Assembly: GCA_017471405.1 (NCBI GenBank)
Contig: JAFUTK010000072.1
Span: 1 to 64,000 of the forward strand
From: Ruminococcus sp.
GTDB taxonomy: Bacteria; Bacillota; Clostridia; Oscillospirales; Ruminococcaceae
Reading direction: 5' to 3'
Length of the DNA: 64,000 nt
Of this stretch, positions 40,141 through 48,393 are shown one piece after another; the first letter of the stretch is position 1, and each line of letters opens with the position of its first letter. Made by a program: the position numbers and the translations under genes. Under the pieces are notes generated by a model. It was given only the letters and a program-made list of their open reading frames with translations, was not told the DNA's origin and ran no database searches.

Positions 40141-41622
40141 ATGCTTAAAAATATCCCCGCCGCCATCGAGGGCGTAGACTATAAGGCCAGAGCAAAGGAG
40201 CTTCAGGCTATGCTGGCTCCCTTACAGCTGAAGCTGAAGGAGAAGAGCCTGCCCGTCATCATTGTATATGAGGGCTGGGGCGCCTCCGGAAAGGGCACCC
40301 TCATCGCCGACACCATCAAAATGCTTGACCCCAGATTTTTCAAGGTCATCTCCACCCTGCCCGCCACCGAGCAGGAGCGGCGCTATCCTATGATGAAGCG
40401 CTACTTCGAGAAGATACCCGCCTACGGCAAGCTGTCCGTTATGGACAGGAGCTGGTACCGGGAGCTGGCTGCCGCCAGACTGGAGGAGGATATCTCCCAG
40501 AAGGAGTATGACCGGCGCATCAACACCGTCAACACCTTTGAGCGCCAGCTCACCGACGACGGCTACCTCATCATCAAGCTGTTTTTGCACATCTCAAAGG
40601 ATGAGCAGAAGAAGCGCTTTGACAAGCTGGAGGAGAGCGGCTCCACCAAGTGGAGAGTAACCTCCCGGGACAAATACCAGAACAAGCACTATGACGAATA
40701 CTTTGAGCAGTACGAGGATATGCTCTCCCGCACCGATACTGACTGGTGCCCCTGGAACGTCATCGACGCGGAGGACAAGCAGTTCGCCCGCTGCCGGCTG
40801 TTTGAGGTGCTCATCGAGAACATAAATGCGGCACTGGAGGCAGATGTGGTCTACCCCGCCGAGGCGGACGTCTCCGAGCTGTTCGCGTTGAAGGCCACTC
40901 CCAAGCTAGCTGATGTGGAGCTCACCGGCAAGACCGTCTCCGAGGAGGAGTACAGTGAGCGCCTTAAGGCTGCTCAGAAGGAGCTGGAAAAGCTCCACGG
41001 CAAGCTCTACAAAAAGAAGATACCCGTAGTCATCGGCTTCGAGGGCTGGGACGCTGCCGGCAAGGGCGGCGCCATCAAAAGGGTCGGCTCGGCTCTCGAC
41101 CCCAGAGGCTATGAGGCTATCCCCGTCGCGGCCCCCGACGCGCAGGAAAAGGTGCATCACTACCTCTGGCGCTTCTGGACGAAGATACCTAAGGACGGAC
41201 ACATCGCCATCTTTGACCGCACCTGGTACGGCAGGGTGATGGTGGAGCGTCTGGAGGGCTTTACTCCGCCCCAGCGCTGCGCTATGGCATACCGCGAGAT
41301 AGACGAGTTCGAAAAGGAGCTCACCGACAGCGGCGTGGTAGTCATGAAGTTCTGGATGCAGATAGACAAGGACGAGCAGCTTCGCCGCTTCAACGACCGC
41401 ATGAACACTCCCGAAAAGCGCTGGAAGATAACTGACGAGGACTGGCGCAACCGGGAGAAGTGGGACCTCTATGAGACCGCTATAGATGAGATGATACAAA
41501 AGACCTCCACCGTCTATGCCCCCTGGGTCATCGTGGAGGGCAACGACAAGAAATATGCCAGACTAAAGGTGCTGGAAACTATAATACAAAGGCTTCGCGA
41601 GGAGCTTAAGAACAGAAAGTGA
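40141..41622 (+). CDS. pap: polyphosphate:AMP phosphotransferase (two-domain PPK2)
   Basis: 493 residues with two PPK2 domains in tandem. Domain 1 has P-loop GWGASGKGT at 45-53, then lid region ERRYPMMKRYFEKIPAYGKLSVMDRSWYR; domain 2 has P-loop GWDAAGKGG at 302-310 and HHYLWRFWTKIPKDGHIAIFDRTWYGRVMVER. The two-domain form is class II PPK2, which makes ADP from AMP with polyphosphate. In such enzymes usually only one domain is catalytically active, yet here both keep P-loop and Asp-Arg motifs. Cytoplasmic. The next gene begins 4 nt after the stop, so the two are co-transcribed. Confidence 0.92.
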   Translation: MLKNIPAAIEGVDYKARAKELQAMLAPLQLKLKEKSLPVIIVYEGWGASGKGTLIADTIKMLDPRFFKVISTLPATEQERRYPMMKRYFEKIPAYGKLSVMDRSWYRELAAARLEEDISQKEYDRRINTVNTFERQLTDDGYLIIKLFLHISKDEQKKRFDKLEESGSTKWRVTSRDKYQNKHYDEYFEQYEDMLSRTDTDWCPWNVIDAEDKQFARCRLFEVLIENINAALEADVVYPAEADVSELFALKATPKLADVELTGKTVSEEEYSERLKAAQKELEKLHGKLYKKKIPVVIGFEGWDAAGKGGAIKRVGSALDPRGYEAIPVAAPDAQEKVHHYLWRFWTKIPKDGHIAIFDRTWYGRVMVERLEGFTPPQRCAMAYREIDEFEKELTDSGVVVMKFWMQIDKDEQLRRFNDRMNTPEKRWKITDEDWRNREKWDLYETAIDEMIQKTSTVYAPWVIVEGNDKKYARLKVLETIIQRLREELKNRK

Positions 41623-41626
41623 GAAT

Positions 41627-42760
41627 ATGAAAAAGAAGCTTACAGCCGCCCTGCTGGCAGCACTTATGCTCTCAGCCTGCGGCTCGGAGATAGGGGATAC
41701 GGCTCTGACGGTCACTTTACCCGAAACGGTAACGGCGACGACTACAGCTGCCCCTGAGACCACTACGGTTCCCCCGACCACTACGACTGAGGAGAGCACC
41801 ACCTCCGAGACGACGACTACGACGGAGGAGACCACCACTACCACAGAGGAGACTACTACAACCACCACTACGACTACCTCTGCGACCACAACTACGACCA
41901 CCACGACTACGGCAGCGACCACCACCACTACAAAGGCAACTCTCCCTCCCGCTCCGAGAACGGCGCCGGAGGCGGCAAGATTTATGGTCTCCACCGGGGT
42001 CAGCACCACCACAGTCAGCTGGGATGCCGCGGAGGGTGCCGACGGTTATGTGGTACTCCTGCGGCGCCGCTCTGACGGCGACTGGGAGGAGGTAGCAGAC
42101 ACCACTGCCCTCTCCGTAACAGTGAACGAGGGGCAGAACCGAAATTACAGCTACTGCGTGCAGTCCTATATGCTTAAGGACGGCGAGAGGGTGTTCAGCG
42201 AGGATAAGCAGGTGAGTTCCTTCCCCTATCTGACCGTAAAAAACGGCATCACCTATGTGGACGGACTGCTCATCGTCAACAAGACCTACGCGCTGCCCCA
42301 GGATTATGCTCCCGGCCTCACCAAGGAGACGCAGGCAGCCTTCACTGAGATGCAGGCGGGCGCAGCGAAGGACGGGCTTTCCATCTGGATATGCTCCGGC
42401 TTCCGCTCCTACGATTACCAGAACACTCTTTACTGGAGCTATGTCAACCGAGACGGCAGCCAATGGTCTGCGGACAGGTACTCTGCAAGGGCGGGACACA
42501 GCGAGCACCAGTCTGGCCTGGCGATAGATGTAAATCAGGCCAGCCGGTACTTCAACGGCTCGCCGGTGGCTTTATGGCTGGCAGCCAACTGCTGGAAGTA
42601 CGGGTTCATTATCCGCTACCCAGAGGGCAAGGAGGACATCACCGGCTACAACTACGAGAGCTGGCACTGCCGATATGTAGGAAAAGAAAAGGCGAAGATG
42701 ATAACCGAGAGCGGATTGACTGTAGAGGAATACTACGGGCTGACGTCGGTTTATTCGTAA
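41627..42760 (+). CDS. VanY-type D-Ala-D-Ala carboxypeptidase lipoprotein (M15B) with Thr-rich linker and Fn3-like domain
   Basis: 377 residues. Lipoprotein signal peptide with LSAC (Cys18). A long Thr-rich linker (residues about 35-103), a fibronectin type III-like domain (about 105-195: ARFMVSTGVSTTTVSWDAAEGADGYVVLLRR), then an M15B peptidase domain with ICSGFRSYDYQNTLYW, the zinc motif GHSEHQSGLAIDVN and the second His in ESWHCRYVG. It trims the D-Ala end of peptidoglycan stems outside the membrane. Start ATG 41627 lies 4 nt after the PPK2 stop. The combination with polyphosphate kinase suggests no obvious shared pathway. Confidence 0.9.
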   Translation: MKKKLTAALLAALMLSACGSEIGDTALTVTLPETVTATTTAAPETTTVPPTTTTEESTTSETTTTTEETTTTTEETTTTTTTTTSATTTTTTTTTAATTTTTKATLPPAPRTAPEAARFMVSTGVSTTTVSWDAAEGADGYVVLLRRRSDGDWEEVADTTALSVTVNEGQNRNYSYCVQSYMLKDGERVFSEDKQVSSFPYLTVKNGITYVDGLLIVNKTYALPQDYAPGLTKETQAAFTEMQAGAAKDGLSIWICSGFRSYDYQNTLYWSYVNRDGSQWSADRYSARAGHSEHQSGLAIDVNQASRYFNGSPVALWLAANCWKYGFIIRYPEGKEDITGYNYESWHCRYVGKEKAKMITESGLTVEEYYGLTSVYS

Positions 42761-43086
42761 AGCGTGGGGACAACGAACGCGGAGCGCGTTGCCCCGGGTC
42801 CTGGGGGGCGGGCTGTGCCCCCCTGGCGGGGTGTCGGGGCAGCGCCCTGACCGGAGCTCGAGGCAGAGCCTCGTTCGCGGCGCCAGCCGCGACCCGGCGC
42901 GGCGCAAAGCAACGAAAAGGCACAGCGCTTTCCAACTACTACAAGATATCAAGAAAACACCAATTCGCAGCGCCGAAAAGCTGCCCTTCTGCACTCGCAG
43001 GAAACAGTGAGCACAGCGAACGTTTTTCCGTACCCAGACGCACAAAGTGAGGGCGTCCGGCGCCTCGCCGCTGTCGCGGCTCGGAG
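42761..43086. other. GC-rich structured spacer without genes
   Basis: About 325 nt with no supported coding frame. The first half is unusually GC-rich with runs such as GGGGGGCGGG and many short inverted words (GAGGCAGAGCCTC, CGCGGCGCCAGCCGCG). It differs clearly from neighbouring coding DNA and has no T-run terminator for the VanY gene. Confidence 0.45.
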
Positions 43087-43149
43087 ATATTCCGGAAAAG
43101 GATATTCTCTCCGCCTTCGGCGGAGAAATACCCTTTTCCGGCGAAATAT
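43087..43149. repeat. long imperfect inverted repeat
   Basis: Arms 43087-43115 and 43119-43149: CCGGAAAAGG pairs with CCTTTTCCGG, ATATT with AAATA/AATAT stretches, and the inner TCTCCGCC with GGCGGAGA around a TTC/TTCG loop. No U-tract. Could be a small mobile palindromic unit or an mRNA-stabilising structure. Confidence 0.6.
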
Positions 43150-43164
43150 ACTGTAAAAATACTA

Positions 43165-43193
43165 TTGCCAATCCAGCCAAAACGTGGTATAAT
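43165..43193 (+). promoter_or_regulatory. promoter of fhs
   Basis: TTGCCA (43165-43170), 17 nt, TATAAT (43188-43193). Confidence 0.8.
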
Positions 43194-43270
43194 AAAAGCT
43201 GCATAAGGTATATATCACAGCATATGTGCCTAAACTAAAGCCACACCATATGATAAGGAGTGCTCAAATC

Positions 43271-44941
43271 ATGCTTTCAGACATTGAGATCGCCAAGCAG
43301 GCGAAAATGAAGAAGATCTATGACATCGCTCACGACCTCGGCATCGAGGACGACGACATCGAGCCCTACGGCCACTATAAGGCTAAGCTCTCGGAGGAGC
43401 TTTTCACTAAGCTCTCGGACAAGCCCGACGGTAAGCTGATACTCGTCACCGCCATCAACCCCACCCCCGCGGGCGAGGGCAAGACCACCGTTTCAGTAGG
43501 TCTGGCTCAGTCCATGGCGAAGATAGGCAAAAAGGCCATACTCGCCCTGCGTGAGCCCTCGCTGGGACCTGTATTCGGCATCAAGGGCGGAGCTGCCGGC
43601 GGCGGTTATGCGCAGGTAGTCCCAATGGAGGATATCAACCTCCACTTCACCGGAGATATGCACGCCATCACTGCGGCCAACAACCTGCTCTGCGCTCTCA
43701 TTGACAACTCTATGCATCAGGGAAATCCTCTGGGCATCGACCAGAGAAGGATACTCTTCAAGCGCTGCCTCGATATGAACGACCGCGCCCTGCGTGACAT
43801 CATCGTGGGTCTTGGCTCAAAGGTCAACGGCATCCCCCGTCAGGACGGCTTCCAGATCACCGTTGCCTCCGAGATAATGGCTATCCTCTGCCTTGCGGCT
43901 GACCTTGACGACTTAAAGGCAAGGCTGGAGCGCATACTCGTGGCCTACACCTATGACAACAAGCCGGTCTATGCCCGCGACCTTGGCGGCTGCGGCGCTA
44001 TGGCGGCACTCTTAAAGGACGCATTAAAGCCCAACCTCGTCCAGACGCTGGAGAACACCCCCGCCATTATGCATGGCGGACCCTTTGCAAATATCGCGCA
44101 CGGCTGCAACTCGGTAAGAGCCACCAAGCTGGGACTTAAGCTGGCGGACTACACCATCACCGAGGCTGGCTTCGGCTCCGACCTGGGTGCTGAAAAGTTC
44201 TTCGATATCAAGTGCCGCTTTGCGGGACTGCAGCCCAGCTGCGTTGTGCTTGTTGCGACTATCCGCGCCCTGAAATACAACGGAGGTGTACCCAAGACCG
44301 ACCTCAAGGAGGAAAACGTCGCTGCACTTGAAAAGGGCATCGTAAACCTGAAAACTCACATTGAGAATATGCACAAGTTCGGTGTGCCGGTGGTTGTGGC
44401 TATCAACCGCTTTGAGTCGGACACCGACGCCGAGATAGCTGTCATCGCCCGCACCTGCGAGGAGATGGGCGTCAAGTACTCGCTGGCGGAGATATTCGCC
44501 AAGGGCGGCGAGGGCGGACGCGTCCTTGCTCAGAAGGTCTGCGACACCATCGAGAGCACTCCCAGCAATTACGCTCCGATATATGATGAGAAGCTGCCTA
44601 TCAAGGAGAAGATCGGCATTATCGCCCGGGAGATATACCGCGCCGACGGCGTTGTATTCACCGCACAGGCGGAGAAGTCCATCAAGGAGATAGAAGCTCT
44701 GGGCTTTGCGGATATCCCGGTATGCGTAGCCAAGACGCAGTATTCCCTCTCGGACGACCCCGCCAAGCTGGGCAAGCCCACCGGCTTTGAGATAACCGTC
44801 CGCGATGTTAAGCTCTCCGCAGGCGCAGGCTTTGTGGTAGTCTACACCGGCGATATCATGACCATGCCGGGACTTCCCAAGGTCCCTGCCGCCAACAGCA
44901 TCGACGTTGACAGCAAGGGCAACATCTACGGACTGTTCTGA
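43271..44941 (+). CDS. fhs: formate-tetrahydrofolate ligase
   Basis: 556 residues. It couples formate to tetrahydrofolate with ATP, giving 10-formyl-THF for purines and one-carbon metabolism. ATP loop [10 protein letters not shown] at about 65-73, [49 protein letters not shown] and [20 protein letters not shown] C-terminus are the family hallmarks. The frame is open 15 codons further upstream, but AAGGAG (43255-43260) sets ATG 43271. Own promoter and terminator. No other Wood-Ljungdahl genes are adjacent. Confidence 0.97.
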   Translation: MLSDIEIAKQAKMKKIYDIAHDLGIEDDDIEPYGHYKAKLSEELFTKLSDKPDGKLILVTAINPTPAGEGKTTVSVGLAQSMAKIGKKAILALREPSLGPVFGIKGGAAGGGYAQVVPMEDINLHFTGDMHAITAANNLLCALIDNSMHQGNPLGIDQRRILFKRCLDMNDRALRDIIVGLGSKVNGIPRQDGFQITVASEIMAILCLAADLDDLKARLERILVAYTYDNKPVYARDLGGCGAMAALLKDALKPNLVQTLENTPAIMHGGPFANIAHGCNSVRATKLGLKLADYTITEAGFGSDLGAEKFFDIKCRFAGLQPSCVVLVATIRALKYNGGVPKTDLKEENVAALEKGIVNLKTHIENMHKFGVPVVVAINRFESDTDAEIAVIARTCEEMGVKYSLAEIFAKGGEGGRVLAQKVCDTIESTPSNYAPIYDEKLPIKEKIGIIAREIYRADGVVFTAQAEKSIKEIEALGFADIPVCVAKTQYSLSDDPAKLGKPTGFEITVRDVKLSAGAGFVVVYTGDIMTMPGLPKVPAANSIDVDSKGNIYGLF

Positions 44942-44953
44942 ATGTATAAAACG

Positions 44954-44982
44954 AACCCCCGTCCTTTTGGACGGGGGTTTTT
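44954..44982. terminator. terminator of fhs (probably bidirectional)
   Basis: AACCCCCGTCC (44954-44964) pairs with GGACGGGGGTT (44969-44979), followed by TTT. Confidence 0.92.
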
Positions 44983-44985
44983 CTG

Positions 44986-45417
44986 TTATTTGAAACGGAG
45001 CTCTCCGTTTCCACCCATAAGCCTTGTCATTTCCTCGAGGCGCTCCAGTGGGAACGGCGGCGAGGCGACCGGCTTCATGGCTATTGCCATCAGCTTCATG
45101 GGGTTATCGTCTGCGGCGATGCGGTTGGAGCTCAACGCTCCGCAGATGCGGCAGCGGTGAATGATAGCCCACTCTCCGTTTTTTCGCACCCAGACGGCTA
45201 TTGGCTCCATAACGCCGCCGCAGTCGGCAGCACGGTCACCGGGCTCTATATCCAAATGCTTGCTAGAGAGACAGTTGGGGCAATGATTTCGGTGGTCACT
45301 GCCAGCGCCTGCCGGGACCACCGTCCTCCCGCAAACCTTACAAACGAAGGCCTCATTGCAGGGGTGGGTTTTATAGTGGTTTTTCTCAAATGAACGTTTT
45401 TTGTTTTCCCTGTTCAT
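44986..45417 (-). CDS. RNHCP domain protein (zinc-ribbon-like)
   Basis: 143 residues with several Cys/His pairs: FVCKVCGRTV, DHRNHCPNCLSSKH (the RNHCP motif) and HRCRICGALSSNRIAADDN. The RNHCP domain is a small presumed zinc-binding module of unknown function, often predicted to bind nucleic acid. The C-terminal helix is rich in Met and Pro. ATG 45417 follows GGAGG with a rather long gap of about 9 nt. Convergent with fhs. Cytoplasmic. Confidence 0.82.
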   Translation of the reverse strand: MNRENKKRSFEKNHYKTHPCNEAFVCKVCGRTVVPAGAGSDHRNHCPNCLSSKHLDIEPGDRAADCGGVMEPIAVWVRKNGEWAIIHRCRICGALSSNRIAADDNPMKLMAIAMKPVASPPFPLERLEEMTRLMGGNGELRFK

Positions 45418-45573
45418 AGGGCTTGTCCTCCTGTAAGATAGAATGTCCTATCTCCGGGAGGTCATATGAGCTTGTGCCGACCTCCCGGTCACGCTGCAAG
45501 CTCCATTTCTTTATTGATAATATACAGAAGTCATTTCTCCTCTTTTTAAATTAGGCGGAGTGTGCCCGGCGCT

Positions 45574-46215
45574 TTAATTCTTGACCGCCGCTTCCCTTGC
45601 GGCCTTGTCCAACACCTCGTCGGTGTCAAAGCGGTAGAAGGCGTAGACGTCATCGTATTTGGTGATGTCCTCTCCGCTGCTGCACCATATCTCGTGACCG
45701 GTGAGCTTACCGTGCTTATCCGCTGCCTTGGCGATGGCTCCCAGCTCCTTAAGAACAGGTGTCAGCTCCTCTGGGGACTTATCCGTTCCGATATACATAA
45801 AGGTGCTGAGGCCGATATTATCGTTCCACTCGGTCTTAAAGCCGTTATCGGAGATGAGCGCCTTGGCGTCCTCGGTCACTTTCCCTCTCAGGTAGTCATA
45901 ATAAGCCTTGCTCCAGTTGTCGGAGGTCTTTTCCTCATAGCCCATAACGGTAGCGTCGAAGTAAGACTTGCCCTTTTCGCTGACCACCTCGAACTCGAAC
46001 CCGCAGAGCTCGTCCTTGAAGATGTAGGTTATCTTGTCCTCGCCCTTTTCCTCCCTTTCATAGGAGGCGGAGGGGAGGTTTTGGCTCACATATTCCTTGC
46101 TCTGCTCGGCGGTCTTCAGCTTGACCTCCTCCTTGGTCTGCTCACATCCGAAGAGGGACAGCGACATCATCGCCGCCGACAGAACTGCGGCTATTCTTTT
46201 GAATATCCTGCTCAT
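45574..46215 (-). CDS. lipoprotein of unknown function
   Basis: 213 residues. Signal peptide with lipobox LSLFGCEQT (Cys near residue 24), followed by a mixed alpha/beta domain (SYEREEKGEDKITYIFKDELCGFEFEVVSEKGKSYFDATV, NGFKTEWNDNIGLSTFMYIGTDKSPEELTPVLKEL). No family recognised. It lies 30 nt downstream of the CobW-type gene at 46246 on the same strand and may be co-transcribed with the two metallochaperones, so a role in metal handling at the surface is possible but unproven. Confidence 0.72.
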   Translation of the reverse strand: MSRIFKRIAAVLSAAMMSLSLFGCEQTKEEVKLKTAEQSKEYVSQNLPSASYEREEKGEDKITYIFKDELCGFEFEVVSEKGKSYFDATVMGYEEKTSDNWSKAYYDYLRGKVTEDAKALISDNGFKTEWNDNIGLSTFMYIGTDKSPEELTPVLKELGAIAKAADKHGKLTGHEIWCSSGEDITKYDDVYAFYRFDTDEVLDKAAREAAVKN

Positions 46216-46245
46216 ATGCAGTCTCCTTTCGGAAGGGGGTTACCA

Positions 46246-47202
46246 TCAATAGAAGGTGGCAACCTCCTGTGCGGGAGGGTCGGTCTTTTCCACCTTGGTT
46301 ATTTTCAGCACAGGACCCTTGCCTCTGTAGAGGCGGTTGCGCTCGAAGGATACCTTGCCGGTGACATTCACCCACTCCCGGGACTTTAGCTCTTTCGAGC
46401 CCTCCCACTCGGCGGCGACGGCCATATACTGTATATCCTCAACGCAGCAGGTCATAACGTGCCTTCCCACTGCAAAGCAGTTTGCAGGGAACTTGGGGTC
46501 GGTGGCTACCAGTCCCCGGAAGGTCATCTCCTTACCGCTGTACTTAGTGGGCTCCTCCATTACATCTCTGTACCATAGGGCGTAGTCCCTGTCCTCCAGC
46601 TTTATTGATGGGGCGTTGACGTCAAAGGGCAGCGGGTCTACGATATCGTCGTACTTCACCCTGCCGTCGGTGTACTCATAGGCGATGTTTATCCCCCTGC
46701 TTACGCCCCGGCATATCTTGTGCAGCTCCTGCATATCAATGCTGTCGCTGTAGCGGTTGAAGACTATCAGCTCGGCGGTCTTGAGCTTATCCACCACAAG
46801 GCTGCGCATATTCTGATTGTAGCTTAAGAAGGTGGTGGCGTCGGCGAAGCACATCTCCTGATAGATGCCCAGCTCGTCGGGAATGGCGTTGAAGAGGTCG
46901 GTGAGCTGCCACATTCCGTTGTACTCGATAAGCACCCGCTTGGCGTCGTTCTTCTTCACCAGTGCCAGCAGGTTATCCTCCGTCAGCTCGGAGGGGTCGT
47001 CGATGGTGACTATCTTCACCGACTTTGCAGCCATAGCCTGCTCGTCCAGCTCCTCCTCGCCCTCCTCACAGAGGATCACGAGAGTGCGCTCTCCGGTATC
47101 GAAGCGGGGGTCGTTCAGTGTCTGGCGCATGAACTGGGTCTTGCCCGCATCAAGGAAGCCGGTGAACAGGTATACGGGAATGAAATTTTCGTTTGCGGGC
47201 AT
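46246..47202 (-). CDS. CobW-like GTPase without the CxCC motif, with OB-like C-terminal domain
   Basis: 318 residues. N-terminal G3E GTPase domain: VYLFTGFLDAGKTQFM (P-loop GFLDAGKT), switch and KTAELIVFNRYS in the NKxD position, so the guanine-specificity motif is altered (NRYS). The metal-binding CxCC after switch I that marks Zn chaperones is missing. The C-terminal part (KEMTFRGLVATDPKFPANCFAVGRHVMTCCVEDIQYMAVAA, REWVNVTGKVSF) resembles the DUF1980/TIGR03943 C-terminal domain, probably OB-like with a CC pair. Starts 2 nt after the stop of the upstream CobW gene. A metal-related role is inferred. Confidence 0.78.
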   Translation of the reverse strand: MPANENFIPVYLFTGFLDAGKTQFMRQTLNDPRFDTGERTLVILCEEGEEELDEQAMAAKSVKIVTIDDPSELTEDNLLALVKKNDAKRVLIEYNGMWQLTDLFNAIPDELGIYQEMCFADATTFLSYNQNMRSLVVDKLKTAELIVFNRYSDSIDMQELHKICRGVSRGINIAYEYTDGRVKYDDIVDPLPFDVNAPSIKLEDRDYALWYRDVMEEPTKYSGKEMTFRGLVATDPKFPANCFAVGRHVMTCCVEDIQYMAVAAEWEGSKELKSREWVNVTGKVSFERNRLYRGKGPVLKITKVEKTDPPAQEVATFY

Positions 47203-47204
47203 AT

Positions 47205-48257
47205 TTAAGCCTCCTCAACTCCGAACAGCTCTGAAATAGCCTTTTCGTTTATCTTGGCGCCGATTACGCAGAGCCTGCCGGTAACTCCGGCGGAGCCTGT
47301 TCTTACATCGGGTGTGCCGGGAACGTAGTCATAGTGTATCCAGCTGCCGTCCACTGCGGGAACAATGCCCTTTGCCCGGAGCACCATACCGTACTTCTCC
47401 TCGTCGGCGAGAGCCTCCAGAGCTGCGGTTATCTCCTCCTTGGTGAACTTCTTAGCGCTCTCTGCGCCCCAGCTAGTGAACACATCATCGGCGTGATGAT
47501 GGTGATGACCGTGCTCATGATGGTGATGATGCTCGTGCTCGTCCTCATCGTCGTCATCATCGTCGTCGTGGTGATGATGGTGGTGATGCTCGTGCTCGTC
47601 CTCGTCCTTTTCGCTCTGCTTCTGAGCCTCAGCAAGGAGCTCAGCCAGCTCGTCATCGAGGGTGTTCTTCTGGGTCATAGCCTCCACAATAGCGACGCCG
47701 GACAGCTCGTCCCACTCGGTGGTAACGACTGTGGCCTTATCGTTGAGGGCGCGTATCCTTGCAACAGCGTCGTCCAGCTTCTCCTGGGAGAGGCCGGCGG
47801 TGTGGCTCAGGATAACGCAGCTGGCGTAGGTTATCTGGTTGTTGAAGAACTCGCCGAAGTTCTTCTGATAGATCTTGCACTTCTTGGCATCCACTACTGT
47901 GGTGAAGCCGTCCAGAACAACGTCCTTCATGCCAAGGTCCTGAACTGCGCGGATAACGTCCGAAAGCTTGCCGACGCCGGAGGGCTCGATGAGGATCCTG
48001 TCAGGGTGGTACTGGTCCAGCACCTGCTTAAGCGCCTGACCGAAATCTCCCACCAGCGAGCAGCAGATGCAGCCGGAGTTCATCTCATTGATGACAACGC
48101 CTGCGTCCTGCAAAAATCCTCCGTCGATGCCTATCTCGCCAAACTCGTTCTCGATGAGCACCAGCTGCTCACCGTTAAAGCCGTCGGCTATGAGCTTTTT
48201 GATAAGTGTGGTCTTTCCGGCTCCGAGGAAGCCGGAGAATATGGTGATCTTTGTCAT
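47205..48257 (-). CDS. CobW/COG0523 GTPase metallochaperone with His/Asp tract (YciC/ZNG1-like)
   Basis: 350 residues. P-loop GFLGAGKT at 9-16, metal site GCICC at 62-66, VDAKKCKIY, and a C-terminal CobW_C domain (VLRAKGIVPAVDGSWIHYDYVPG, TGRLCVIGAKINEKAISELF). Between them, about residues 215-265, is a tract of HEHHHHHHH, seven or more Asp, and a second His run, expected to bind Zn or Ni. COG0523 proteins of this type insert zinc into client enzymes. The frame is open upstream, but AGGAAAGGAAG precedes ATG 48257. A palindrome lies inside its promoter spacer. Confidence 0.9.
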   Translation of the reverse strand: MTKITIFSGFLGAGKTTLIKKLIADGFNGEQLVLIENEFGEIGIDGGFLQDAGVVINEMNSGCICCSLVGDFGQALKQVLDQYHPDRILIEPSGVGKLSDVIRAVQDLGMKDVVLDGFTTVVDAKKCKIYQKNFGEFFNNQITYASCVILSHTAGLSQEKLDDAVARIRALNDKATVVTTEWDELSGVAIVEAMTQKNTLDDELAELLAEAQKQSEKDEDEHEHHHHHHHDDDDDDDEDEHEHHHHHEHGHHHHHADDVFTSWGAESAKKFTKEEITAALEALADEEKYGMVLRAKGIVPAVDGSWIHYDYVPGTPDVRTGSAGVTGRLCVIGAKINEKAISELFGVEEA

Positions 48258-48312
48258 TGTGTTAACTTCCTTTCCTGAATATCTGTATGTCCTTTTGCAT
48301 ACGCTAACTTGT

Positions 48313-48341
48313 ATTATACCACTTTTGTGGAGAATAATCAA
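48313..48341 (-). promoter_or_regulatory. promoter with internal palindrome upstream of the CobW pair
   Basis: Minus strand TTGATT (48336-48341), 17 nt, TATAAT (48313-48318). The spacer holds CCAC-TTTT-GTGG (48319-48330), a perfect 12-bp palindrome that could bind a metal-responsive repressor. Confidence 0.65.
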
Positions 48342-48361
48342 GGGGTTTTTGTGAACAGAAA

Positions 48362-48387
48362 GCACTCCGCGCAGGAACGCGGAGTGC
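48362..48387 (-). terminator. terminator of metY copy 2
   Basis: GCACTCCGCG (48362-48371) pairs with CGCGGAGTGC (48378-48387); the minus strand continues TTTCTGTTC. Confidence 0.7.
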
Positions 48388-48393
48388 CGTTCT

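Noticed and set aside
41563..42012. Minus-strand Val-rich frame
   Set aside because: It is the complement of the Thr-rich linker of the VanY-type gene; the low-complexity Val run is a translation artefact.
47334..48278. Plus-strand frame opposite the His/Asp-rich CobW gene
   Set aside because: Antisense shadow; the minus strand has P-loop and GCICC motifs.
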